Below are positions 50,801-59,040 of a DNA stretch of 64,000 bases, one piece after another. A program made the translations under genes and the position numbers. The DNA is taken from NCBI RefSeq assembly GCF_964019385.1, contig NC_088650.1, positions 21,585,502 to 21,649,501 of the forward strand. Reading direction: 5' to 3'. The stretch's first letter is position 1. The number at the start of each line of letters is the position of its first letter. Below the pieces are notes generated by a model, which searched no databases, was not told the origin of the DNA, and saw nothing but the letters and a program-made list of their open reading frames with translations. This DNA comes from Sycon ciliatum (taxonomy: Eukaryota; Porifera; Calcarea; Leucosolenida; Sycettidae).

Positions 50801-51547
50801 TACGCTGACCCACGCCAGAACACCTTCGTCTCCACTCCTAAGAGCATGCCTAGCCTGACGACCAGATATGAACATCGCCTCCACAGGAGCGGTCGGTTCG
50901 CTTTGACTGGGCGACGCACAAGGCAAACCATTCGAGTTCAACCTGACTTCATTCGTCCGGAAGTTTATGTCTGGATTGTTACGCGTTAACCAAGGTTTCC
51001 CCAATATAGCGTTATAGCGATGAAGGGGGAACACCGTGAAGGTTTGGTTATCGCTGAAGTCGCCTACGATAACCTTCAATTCATGGGTCGTCTCCATGGG
51101 AAACGAGCTTGATGCTCCATCAGCCAGCGTGACATTCAGGTTTTCCGAGCCAATTTCGGTTGGCAGGTTAACTCTCCTGGCAAACTGTTCGGCAATGAAA
51201 TCATGGGTCGAGCCCGAATCTATTAACATAAGCGCGCGACGACCGTTGATTTTGCCTTCTACCCGCAGGAGCTCATGTTCCGTTTCCACATTGACGCTGG
51301 TAACCTGGGCCTCAATAGTTGGTGTAACATCTCGCTTGAAATTGGCTTCGGAGCATTCAGCATCATCGTCAACATCCTCCACAGCGAGGCTACTGAATCG
51401 GTTACGGGTAGAGACGGAGCACACACTACACGCAGGTGATGCCTTTTCTTGCTGCGTCAGTAATCGCATCGGCCTTACTGACGTCCACCGTTTGGGTGAT
51501 CTCGATGCTGCGGGCAATTCTGGGCCATATGGCCTGGTCAACGACAT
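47822..51547 (-). CDS. pol: Chromovirus Pol: protease-RT-RNase H-integrase-chromodomain
   Basis: This polyprotein makes the cDNA copy and integrates it. Counting from the Met at 51547: aspartic protease DSG at 110-112; RT about 310-510 with KLDLRSGY near 394 and catalytic FLDD at 458-461; RNase H about 600-720 with DASD (D607), E647 and TDN (D673); integrase zinc domain about 816-857 ending CDLC; integrase catalytic D886, D947 and E983 with the usual 35-residue final spacing; chromodomain about 1182-1219 with Y, W and W cage positions (VHWKGY, TWEP). All catalytic residues are intact and no stop interrupts 1241 codons. The frame is -1 to gag and opens at 51577, so the Met is probably not the true start. 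Expression should occur by frameshift at 51490-51496. Confidence 0.95.
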   Translation of the reverse strand: MSLTRPYGPELPAASRSPKRWTSVRPMRLLTQQEKASPACSVCSVSTRNRFSSLAVEDVDDDAECSEANFKRDVTPTIEAQVTSVNVETEHELLRVEGKINGRRALMLIDSGSTHDFIAEQFARRVNLPTEIGSENLNVTLADGASSSFPMETTHELKVIVGDFSDNQTFTVFPLHRYNAILGKPWLTRNNPDINFRTNEVRLNSNGLPCASPSQSEPTAPVEAMFISGRQARHALRSGDEGVLAWVSVEDGIGKEPPDKSTQNEHPDLKAMFRDYDDLFPDDLPARLPPERSVDHEIRLEEGSSPPSRPAYRLPRPEMEELKKQLTELLKKGFVEPSKSPFGAPVFFVKKADGSLRMVCDWRELNKITVKNKACLPNVDDLFDTVQGARYFTKLDLRSGYNQIRIQAEDVPKTAINTPFGHYQFRVMGFGLTNAPATFQSMMNTILQPYLREFVVVFLDDILIFSKTWSEHMQHVRSVLSMLRDNQLFCKRSKCEFGVESVRFLGHCIDGLHIAPDPDKIAAVKVWPAPTSVTEVRQFLGFTNYFRRFIDQYSSLSKNLEEITGKHARFEWNSSRQHAFESLKHALLNAPLLRLADVNRPFRVVADASDFALGCVLLQELEEDAWHPVAYASRKLSAAEQNYTATERETLAVVFALKTWRIYLFQHFEVITDNMAVVYLKTKPSITKREARWVEFLADYDYTVRHRPGRENPADPLSRRPDLHESNLVENAVPRLNAIEYALAMNDDVSNTISDAYQRDKELTPIIERLKHSLRDNLHDRYYWDESTDSLYLKASPNNRLCIPQCGVRLKLIQEHHECATAGHPGRDRTYFRLARFFYWPRMGLDIKRFVKTCDLCQRTKGGQPRTGLLQSLPIPNSPWQDISMDFIVGLPLTSRGFDAIYTFVDRLTKCVHLVPTNSKIDAKGSAQLYIQNVFRLHGLSSTIVSDRDPRFTAAFFKEVFSQLGTKLAFSTANHPQTDGLTERVNRQVGDVLRAFVNLRQDNWDSLLPLCEFAINSSQQSSVANTPFYLNYGFDPKSPPEFILTGGERSDSVDWLHEQEAALRIARDAMLDAQARQALYADQTRTPSDLKVGDSVLVYRDFLLTPEARGQPSRKLQPKWFGPYRIQAKIGANAFRLELPRELRYHPVFNVTALKRYEENTIPGRHQPPPPPFTDLDGHTRYVVEAVLNHRHRSGEQHFLVHWKGYPSSEATWEPAGNLCDESGRNIKPLQNYLASQRQQP
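51438..51496 (-). promoter_or_regulatory. -1 ribosomal frameshift signal: slippery heptamer plus H-type pseudoknot
   Basis: On the element's strand the heptamer CCCAAAC (51496-51490) sits in the gag frame as C CCA AAC, the canonical X XXY YYZ form. A 6-nt spacer follows, then a perfect 9-bp stem, CGTCAGTAA (51483-51475) with TTACTGACG (51463-51455), around an 11-nt loop. Loop bases GATGC (51470-51466) can pair with GCATC (51442-51438) to make an H-type pseudoknot with a 12-nt A-rich crossing loop. The second gag-frame stop TAA (51477-51475) lies in the stem, 12 nt past the heptamer. Pol is in the -1 frame, as required. Confidence 0.85.
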
Positions 51548-52365
51548 GCGAAGCAGCCCCCCTGGGCTCGTAATGTCTCACGTTCCTCGGGGCTTAGTTT
51601 TGTTAGCTTTCTGCTACCTGATGGTGGTACGAATCCCGGCGCGGTCGCCAGTGGTGGTCTGCGCTGAAATCGGCTGTCTGAGGCGACTGCTAGCGCTGAC
51701 TGAACGGCGGCTGACAGTGTAGTGGGGTGTTCCTTCACTACCAAGGTCCGCATGTTACCGTGCAGGCCATTGACAAATAGCAAGGCTCTGGAGAGTTCGT
51801 CAAGTTCCGGCACCTGTAAACTTAGCCGAGAAAACTCCGTTACGTACGATTCAATTGACCCACGCTGTTGGATAGAGAACATATCCAACCGCACTCTTTC
51901 CCCGTCATAGTGCGGGCCATACACTCGCGCTAGGGCGCTTTTCAAAGAATGCCAATCCGAAAATTGCTCACCTGCTTCCATGGAAGAAATTAGCCAAAGA
52001 CGCGCATTCCCCGCGAGGTAGCTAGCCGCAAAGTTAACTTGGCTCTCCGGGTCACCTTGAGGTGAGCACTTCAAGGCTAACTCGACCGTAAATACCCACT
52101 CTTTGAACTCGGAAGGGTTGCCATGGAAAACATTCGGTTCTCTGGTAACGCGTTTGACGCTCGGGCTTGTCTGGGAGAGAGAACGGGATCGACACGGGGC
52201 TAGATCCGGAGGACTTGAGCTTGATGTAGCAGGTAATTGATGTCGTCCAACTGTAGCAGCCACGTTGTCCCGAGCGCGGCGGATCTCACGGAAAGCGGCG
52301 TATAGCAGAGCAGTAGCGGCCAGAAGCACAAGGCACGTCAAAGGGCAAACGATGATCTCAACCAT
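51538..52365 (-). CDS. gag: Chromovirus Gag (capsid and nucleocapsid), interrupted by an in-frame UGA
   Basis: Gag forms the particle that packages element RNA. The first ATG in frame is at 52365; a TTG upstream would also be open but is unlikely in a eukaryote. Residues about 3-25 are strongly hydrophobic (VCPLTCLVLLAATALLYAAF), followed by a basic stretch. A retrotransposon capsid domain spans about 90-240 (FHGNPSEFKEWV, AGNARLWL, SIESYVTEFSRL). The frame reaches CFACR and then stops at UGA 51540-51538. Further in-frame codons supply the His and last Cys of a CX2CX4HX4C zinc knuckle if the stop counts as one residue, and the frame ends at TAA 51477-51475. So the knuckle is split by a nonsense codon. 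The change fits a CpG C-to-T transition. Confidence 0.9.
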   Translation of the reverse strand: MVEIIVCPLTCLVLLAATALLYAAFREIRRARDNVAATVGRHQLPATSSSSPPDLAPCRSRSLSQTSPSVKRVTREPNVFHGNPSEFKEWVFTVELALKCSPQGDPESQVNFAASYLAGNARLWLISSMEAGEQFSDWHSLKSALARVYGPHYDGERVRLDMFSIQQRGSIESYVTEFSRLSLQVPELDELSRALLFVNGLHGNMRTLVVKEHPTTLSAAVQSALAVASDSRFQRRPPLATAPGFVPPSGSRKLTKLSPEERETLRAQGGCFACR

Positions 52366-52378
52366 CCTCAAGCTACCA
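52360..52378 (-). promoter_or_regulatory. Primer binding site, initiator-Met tRNA type
   Basis: One base inside the 5' LTR the element's strand reads TGGTAGC, then TT, then GAGGATGGTT. The complement of the 3' end of animal initiator-Met tRNA, recalled from general knowledge, is TGGTAGC-A-GAGGATGGTT, so the match is complete except for A replaced by TT. The gag ATG (52365) lies inside this site, leaving almost no leader between LTR and Gag. Confidence 0.75.
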
Positions 52379-52379
52379 G

Positions 52380-52538
52380 TGTAACAGTATAGACTTGATT
52401 GATTGGAGAATTCTCCGAATGATGTTCAAACCAGAGGTTATAAAGCAAAAGAAAGGCGAGAACCGCAGGAGTGAGAATAGTAGGAACACAAGGTGTTACC
52501 ATAAGACAAGCAAGAAGTGTCAAGGTAAAACTATTACA
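52380..52538 (-). repeat. 5' LTR of the chromovirus
   Basis: 159 bp, TG...CA ends, differing from the other LTR only at 52414 (T). It carries the same TTATAA word near 52438 and should drive leftward transcription into gag. Confidence 0.95.
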
Positions 52539-55500
52539 ACTGCTGTGAATAGTTTAGTCGCAAAGTGAAGATTCACGGGTAAAAAGCCCCAAACTTCTAG
52601 ATAGGTTCTTTATCAGCTTTCAGCAGCCCTGGGTGAGTTCTTTAGAGAAATGTGGCTCTTTTTCATGGTGCTATTTTCTATGTCCAGCCACACAACGAGA
52701 TGAGGATGGTCATTGTCATTTTTTGAGTTGCAAACGGGGGGAAAGGTGAGAAAATGTCGGATTTTGACCATTTGTGCTGACCTTTCAATTTCAACGTACC
52801 TCTCTATAACATGACCCAGCTGTAATTTCAGTGGTCGCATTGGTTTCATTTTTGGTTTGCTTGTAGGGCGCTGGCACCCGCATTCAGTGACCCAAAAAAT
52901 TTGGCACTGCTGTGAATAGTTTAGTCGCAAAGTGAAGATTCACGGGTAAAAAGCCCCAAACTTCTAGATAGGTTCTTTTTCAGCTTTCAGCAGCCCTGGG
53001 CGAGTTCTTTAGAGAAATGTGACTCTTTTTCATGGTGCTCTTGTCTATGTCCAGCTATCCAACGAGATGAGGATGGTCATTGTCATTTTCTAAGCTGCGA
53101 ACGGGCAGAAAGGTGAGAAAATGTCGGATTTTGACCATTTGTGCTGACCTTTCAATTTCAACGTACCTCTCTATAACATGACCCAGCTGTAATGTTAGCG
53201 GTCGCATTGGTTTCATTTTTGGGTTGCTTGTAGGGCGCTGGCACCCGCATTCAGTGACCCAAAAATTTGGCACTGCTGTGAATAGTTTAGTCGCAAAGTG
53301 AAGATTCACGGGTAAAAAGCCCCAAACTACTAGATAGGTTCTTTTCAGCTTTCAGCAGCCCTGGGGGAGTTCTTTAGAGAAATGTGGCTCTTTTTCATGG
53401 TGCTGTTTTCTGTGTCTAGCTACACAACGAGATGAGGATGGTCATTGTCATTTTGTAAGCTGCGAACGGGCAGGAAGGTGAGAAAATGTCGGATTTTGAC
53501 CATTTGTGCTGACCTTTCAATTTCAACGTACCTCTCTATAACATGACCCAGCTGTAAATTCAGTGGTCGCATTGGTTTCATTTTTGGTTTGCTTGTAGGG
53601 CGCTGGCACCCGCATTCAGTGACCCAGAAAATGTGGCACTGCTGTGAATAGTTAGTCGCAAAGTGAAGATTCACGGGTAAAAAGCCCCAAACTTCTAGAT
53701 AGGTTCTTTATCAGCTTTTAAAAGCCCTGGGTGAGTTCTTTAGAGAAATGTGACTCTTTTTCATGGTGCTAACTTATTTTCTATGTCCAGCTACACAACG
53801 AGATGAGGATGGTCATTGTCATTTTCTGAGCTGCGAAAGGGCAGGAAGGTGAGAAAATGTCGGATTTTGACCATTTGTGCGGACCGTTCAATTTCAACGT
53901 ACCTCTCTATAACATGACCCAGCTGTAATGTCAGCGGTCGCATTGGTTTCATTTTTGGTTTGCTTGTAGGGCGCTGGCACCCGCATTCAGTGACCCAGAA
54001 AATTTGGCACTGCTGTGAATAGTTTAGTCGCAAAGTGAAGATTCACGGGTAAAAAGCCCCAAACTTCTAGATAGGTTCTTTTTCAGCTTTCAGCAGCCCT
54101 GGGTGAGTTCTTAAGAGAAATATGGCTCTTTTTCATGGTGCTATTTTCTATGTCCAGCCACACAACGAGATGAGGATGGTAATTGTCATTTTCTGAGCTG
54201 AGAATGGGCAGGAAGGTGAGAAAATGTCGGATTTTGACCATTTGTGCTGACCTTTCAATTTCAACGTACTTCTCTATAACATGACCAAGCTGTAATTGCA
54301 GTGGTCGCATTGGTTTCATTTTTAGTTTGCTTGTAGGGCGCTGGCACCCGCATTCAGTGACCCAAAAATTTGGCACTACTGTGAATAGTTTAGTCGCAAA
54401 GTGAAGATTCATGGGTAAAATGCCCCAAACTTCTAGATAGGTTCTTTTCAGCTTTCAGCAGCCCTGGGCGAGTTCTTTAGAGAAATGTGGCTCTTTTTCA
54501 TGGTGCTATTTTCTATATCCAGCTACACAACGAGATGAGGATGGTCATTGTCATTTTCTGAGCTGCGAACGGGCAGGAAGGTGAGAAAATGTCGGATTTT
54601 GACCATTTGTGCTGACCTTTCAATTTCAACGTACCTCTCTATAACATGACGCAGCTGTAATTTCAGTGGTCGCATTGGTTTCATTTTTGGTTTGCTTGTA
54701 GGGCGCTGGCACCCACAATCAGTGACCCTAAAAATTTGGCACTGCTGTGAATAGTTTAGTCGCAAAGTGAAGATTCACGGGTAAAAAGCCCCAAACTTCT
54801 AGATAGGTTCTTTTTCAGCTTTCAGCAGCCCTGGGGGAGTTCTTTAGAGAAATGTGGCTCTTTTTCATGGTGCTATTTTCTATGTCCAGCTACACAACGA
54901 GATGAGGATGGTCATTGTCATTTTCTGAGCTGCGAACGGGCAGAAAGGTGAGAAAATGTTGGATTTTGACCATTTGTGCTGACCTTTCAATTTCAACGTA
55001 CCTCTCTATAACATGACCCAGCTGTAATTTAATTGGTCGCATTGGTTTCATTTTTGGTTTGCTTGTAGGGCGCTGGCACCCGCATTCAGTGACCCAGAAA
55101 ATTTGGCACTGCTGTGAATAGTTTAGTCGCAAAGTGAAGATTCACGGGTAAAAAGCCCCAAACTTCTACATAGGTTCTTTTTCAGCTTTCAGCAGCCCTG
55201 GGCGAGTTCTTTAGAGAAATGTGACTCTTTTTCATGGTGCTCTTGTCTATGACCAGTTAATCAACGAGATGAGGATGGTCATTGTCATTTCCTAAGCTGC
55301 GAACGGGCAGAAAGGTGAGAAAATGTCGTATTTTGACCATTTGTGCTGACCTTTCAATTTCAACGTACCTCTCTATAACATGATCCAGCTGTAATTTCAG
55401 TGGTCGCATTGGTTTCATTTTTGGTTTGCTTGTAGGGTGCTGGCACCCGCATTCAGTGACCCAGAAAATTTGGCACTGCTGTGAATAGCTTAGTCGCAAA

Positions 55501-57202
55501 GTGAAGATTCACGGGTAAAAAGCCCCAAACTTCTAGATAGGTTCTTTATCAGCTTTCAGCAGCCCTGGGCGAGTTCTTTAGAGAAATGTGGCTCTTTTTC
55601 ATGGTGCTATTTTCTATGTCCAGCCACACAACGAGATGAGGATGGTCATTGTCATTTTCTAAGCCGCGAACGGGCAGAAAGGTGAGAAAATGTCGGATTT
55701 TGACCATTTGTGCTGACCTTTCAATTTCAACGTACCTCTCTATAACATGACCCAGCTGTAATGTCAGCGGTCGCATTGGTTTCATTTTTGGTTTGCTTGT
55801 AGGGCGCTGGCAACCACAATCAGTGACCCTAAACATTTGGCACTGCTGTGAATAGTTTAGTCGCAAAGTGAAGATTCACGGGTAAAAGCCCCAAACTTCT
55901 AGATAGGTTCTTTTTCAGCTTTCAGCAGCCCTGGGCGAGTTCTTTAGAGAAATGTGGCTCTTTTTCATGGTGCTATTTTCTATGTCCAGCCACACAACGA
56001 GATGAGGATGGTCATTGTCATTTTCTAAGCTGCGAACGGGCAGAAAGGTGAGAAAATGTCGGATTTTGACCATTTGTGCTGACCTTTCAATTTCAACGTA
56101 CCTCTGTATAATATGACCCAGCTGTAATGTCAGCGGTCGCATTGGTTTCATTTTTGGTTTGCTTGTAGGGCGCTGGCACCCACAATCAGTGACCTTAAAA
56201 ATTTTGCACTGCTGTGAATAGTTTAGTCGCAAAGTGAAGATTCACGGGTAAAAAGCCCCAAACTTCTAGATAGGTTCTTTTTCAGCTTCCAGCAGCCCTG
56301 GGTGAGTTCTTTAGAGAAATGTGGGTCTTTTTCATGGTGCTATTTTTTATGTCCAGCTACACAACGAGATGAAGATGGTCATTGTCATTTTCTGAGCTGC
56401 GAACGGGCAGTAAGGTGAGAAAATGTCGGATTTTGACCATTTGTGCTGACCTTTCAATTTCAACGTACCTCTCTATAACATGACCCAGCTGTAATTTCAG
56501 TGGTCGCATTGGTTTCATTTTTGGTTTGCTTGTAGGGCGCTGGCACCCGCATTCAGTGACCCAGAAAATTTGGCACTGCAGTGAACAGTTTATCCGCAAA
56601 GTGAAGATTCACGGGTAAAAAGCCCCAAACTTCTAGATAGGTTCTTTTTCAGCTTTCAGCAGCCCTGGGCGAGTTCTTTAGAGAAATGTGGCTTTTTTTC
56701 ATGGTGCTATTTTCTATGTCCAGCTTCATAACGAGATGAGGATGGTCATTGTCATTTTCTGAGCTGGGAACGGGCAGAAAGGTGAGAAAATGTCGGATTT
56801 TGACCATTTGTGCTGACCTTTCAATTTCAACGTACCTCTCTATAACATGACCCAGCTGTAATTTCAGTGGTCGCATTGGTTTCATTTTTGGTTTGCTTGT
56901 AGGGCGCTGGCACCCGCATTCAGTGACCCAGAAAATTTGGCACTGCTGTGAATAGTTTAGTCGCAAAGTGAAGATTCACGGGTAAAAAGCCCCAAACTTC
57001 TAGATAGGTTCTTTTTCAGCTTTCAGCAGCCCTGGGTGAGTTCTTTAGAGAAATGTGGCTCTTTTTCATGGTGCTATTTTCTATGTCCAGCTACACAACG
57101 AGATGAGGATGGTCATTGTCATTTTCTGAGCTGCGAACGGGCAGAAAGGTGAGAAAATGTCGGATTTTGACCATTTGTGTTGACCTTTCAATTTCAGCGT
57201 AC
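52539..57202 (-). repeat. 367-bp satellite (about 12.7 monomers)
   Basis: Continues the array in the main orientation directly from the 5' LTR, resuming within the split word ACTGCTGTGAATAG. Monomers are moderately diverged and no strong higher-order pattern was seen. It ends at the GTAC target of the next element. Confidence 0.95.
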
Positions 57203-57472
57203 AGAGCGTATCGGTTATAGTGTGGTCGTATACAAGAATATACTGCCTACAAGAATAAACACTCATTTTTTCATAATTATAACACATGAGCCCCAGCCAG
57301 CAGAAACCTGAACATGTGTAATTTTTTCAAAAATTATTTTTTCGCTCGAAATTGATTCTACACTATTAATCATTCAAGTTATCAAGTTTGGTGACAATCT
57401 GATAAGCCAAAGCATGGAAAATAGAGTTTGAAGTCACACAGGTCAAGATTCAGTACAGTTGGCGCAGCATCC

Positions 57473-57535
57473 ATGCCCAGTGACTCCATGCAAGTTGATC
57501 CTACAGTTTCTGATTGTGATGTGGAACAAGTACAT
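57473..57535 (+). other. Possible first exon with GTAAGT donor inside the TIR element
   Basis: ATG at 57473 opens MPSDSMQVDPTVSDCDVEQ and runs 21 codons in phase to a perfect donor GTAAGT at 57536-57541. The acidic composition is protein-like. No downstream acceptor or recognisable second exon was identified, so the call is weak. Confidence 0.2.
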
Positions 57536-57989
57536 GTAAGTAAATAGAATGCAAGTCAGGCTTGCCCTCTTGGTGCTGCAGGCAAGAGTAGTTCAGAAGT
57601 GTGACGATATTCCGTATACACCACTACCTTCTTTACAACACCAGAGTGCAAAACGACAATTGGTGGCTGGCCTTCCAAATTGTGTTCAGGGACCTCTGTG
57701 CTGGCAGTTTGAGCATTGTCCCAAAGCTTGCCATACTGATAGATGTACTGACCAATACCACTGATATCCACTCCCTTGCACACTTTCACTCAGACCATGA
57801 TTTCAGCATAATTGTATTTCGATGATATGAGCGAATACTCGCGTTTTGTAGCACGTGAAGATGTTGCCCCAAAGCGTTCAGCCGGTTTGATTTTTTAGGA
57901 ATCCCCTTTCTCAGCACAGGCAGCAGCCAGCTTGGCGTCGTCTGGCAAGGTAGAGTACTAATAATACTACGCTCTGTTTTGCGCCGTGA

Positions 57990-58320
57990 GAAGCCCTCCA
58001 TCAGTGTCTGCAACATCATTGTTGTCGATGTAGAAATACGGATCGCTCAGCGGGTCGACATTCAGCTTCTCCTCGCAGTCGCTATTACTCCAGCACTGAC
58101 TATCGTCGCCACCAGTATCCAGTGTCGATTTTATGAGGGCTCTTCGTTGCTATGAATATGAGACTCGCCACTGCTGGACAAACTCGGCGAGATCGCCACC
58201 AAAGAAATAATTCCGATCGCGAACTAACTTTCAGCGCCGCTTCGTACAGGGAGTCTCACGCTGACAACTCTGGACCTAAGTCCTTGTCGCGACACCTGTC
58301 GCCATCGATGTGTCTAAAGT
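57990..58320 (-). pseudogene. Decayed coding fragments inside the TIR element, unrecognised
   Basis: The minus strand shows protein-like stretches in more than one frame: RHIDGDRCRDKDLGPELSA up to a stop; DRNYFFGGDLAEFVQQWRV up to a TAG; then, in that same frame after the TAG, LDTGGDDSQCWSNSDCEEKL and NVDPLSDPYFYIDNNDVAD to a stop near 57982. The mixture of frames and stops suggests an eroded transposon ORF or several small exons. I do not recognise the family. Confidence 0.3.
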
Positions 58321-59040
58321 CTACACTAAATCTCCGTTTGACGAGCTCTCACCTAGCGCTAAAATCAATTGACCAAACCAATTTTGAAGAAACTTGAAAC
58401 TCCTTTGACAACGAAGACACCCACTCGATCGAAAAAGAATCTTCAAAAGCAAGCTCACTGCGCGTTCCAAACTTTGACGTCACATTTTGATGATTGATAT
58501 CAAGTACACAAGTGCTGGTTTTCGCTGGCCGGGGCTCACATATTTTATGTGTATACTTATTCTTACAAGCAGTATTATCGCATAGTAGAATATATCGGCC
58601 CTAAGAATGGATTTTGTGTAGCAAAATATGCCAGATTAGTGCAAAGTGTATCGCCTGTAGTAATAACATCTGTGATCTGTGCATACTCAATACAATAATA
58701 TTCAACACAAAAAGAGAGTTATGTCCAACTGAGCATCGGAGAATCACTTTTTCTGTCCAGTCGGACTCTTTCTTCCGACTTCTCTCGTATCTGCTGCTCT
58801 GCAGTCGCCTAGCACGACCCGGCGAGTCTGATCCGTGTGTATCATGTGATATGTAGACCTACATGATTGTAGTATTTGTACGTGTCCACATGCCAAACGT
58901 GCGCGCAAAATTATAATTATGATACCTGTATGTCACACGTGCATATGATATGTCACACGTGATTTATCGTGTGTAAGAAATATCGGCAATAAGAATCAAA
59001 TGTCGTTTTTCAAACACCCACGCTATAACCGATACCTACT

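Larger units (their letters stand above)
47429..52538 (-). mobile_element. Ty3/gypsy chromovirus (LTR retrotransposon), 5110 bp, complete
   Basis: Identical-length LTRs (47429-47587 and 52380-52538) bound a leftward-reading gag and pol. The satellite on either side is split within GGCACTGCTGTG. The flanks are ACTGG on the left and ACTGC on the right, a 5-bp target duplication with one mismatch or a perfect 4-bp ACTG. Pol order is protease, RT, RNase H, integrase, chromodomain, the gypsy order with the chromodomain defining chromoviruses. One LTR difference in 159 bases implies a recent insertion. An in-frame stop in Gag may make this copy defective. Confidence 0.95.
57203..59040. mobile_element. 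TIR element in satellite, 1838 bp, GTAC target duplication
   Basis: The left end starts AGAGCGTATCGGTTATAG and the inverted right end starts AGTAGGTATCGGTTATAG; 19 of 23 terminal bases match. GTAC flanks both sides (57199-57202, 59041-59044), splitting the satellite word ACGTACCTC. A second, imperfect inverted pair lies inside: ATACTGCCTACAAGAATAAA and GAGCCCCAGCCAGC at about 57236-57305, mirrored at about 58520-58585, offset by some 400 bp from the right end. No DDE transposase is recognisable. The superfamily is unassigned; a 4-bp duplication occurs in several groups. Confidence 0.75.

Noticed and set aside
51556-51562. GGGGGGC run as an alternative -1 slippery site in gag.
   Set aside because: It lies before the zinc knuckle, so slipping there would delete the knuckle, and no strong stem follows at the right distance. 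The CCCAAAC site fits far better.
49947-51722. Plus-strand frames across the chromovirus, including one of 228 codons at 51036-51722.
   Set aside because: They are antisense to intact gag and pol and carry no motifs.
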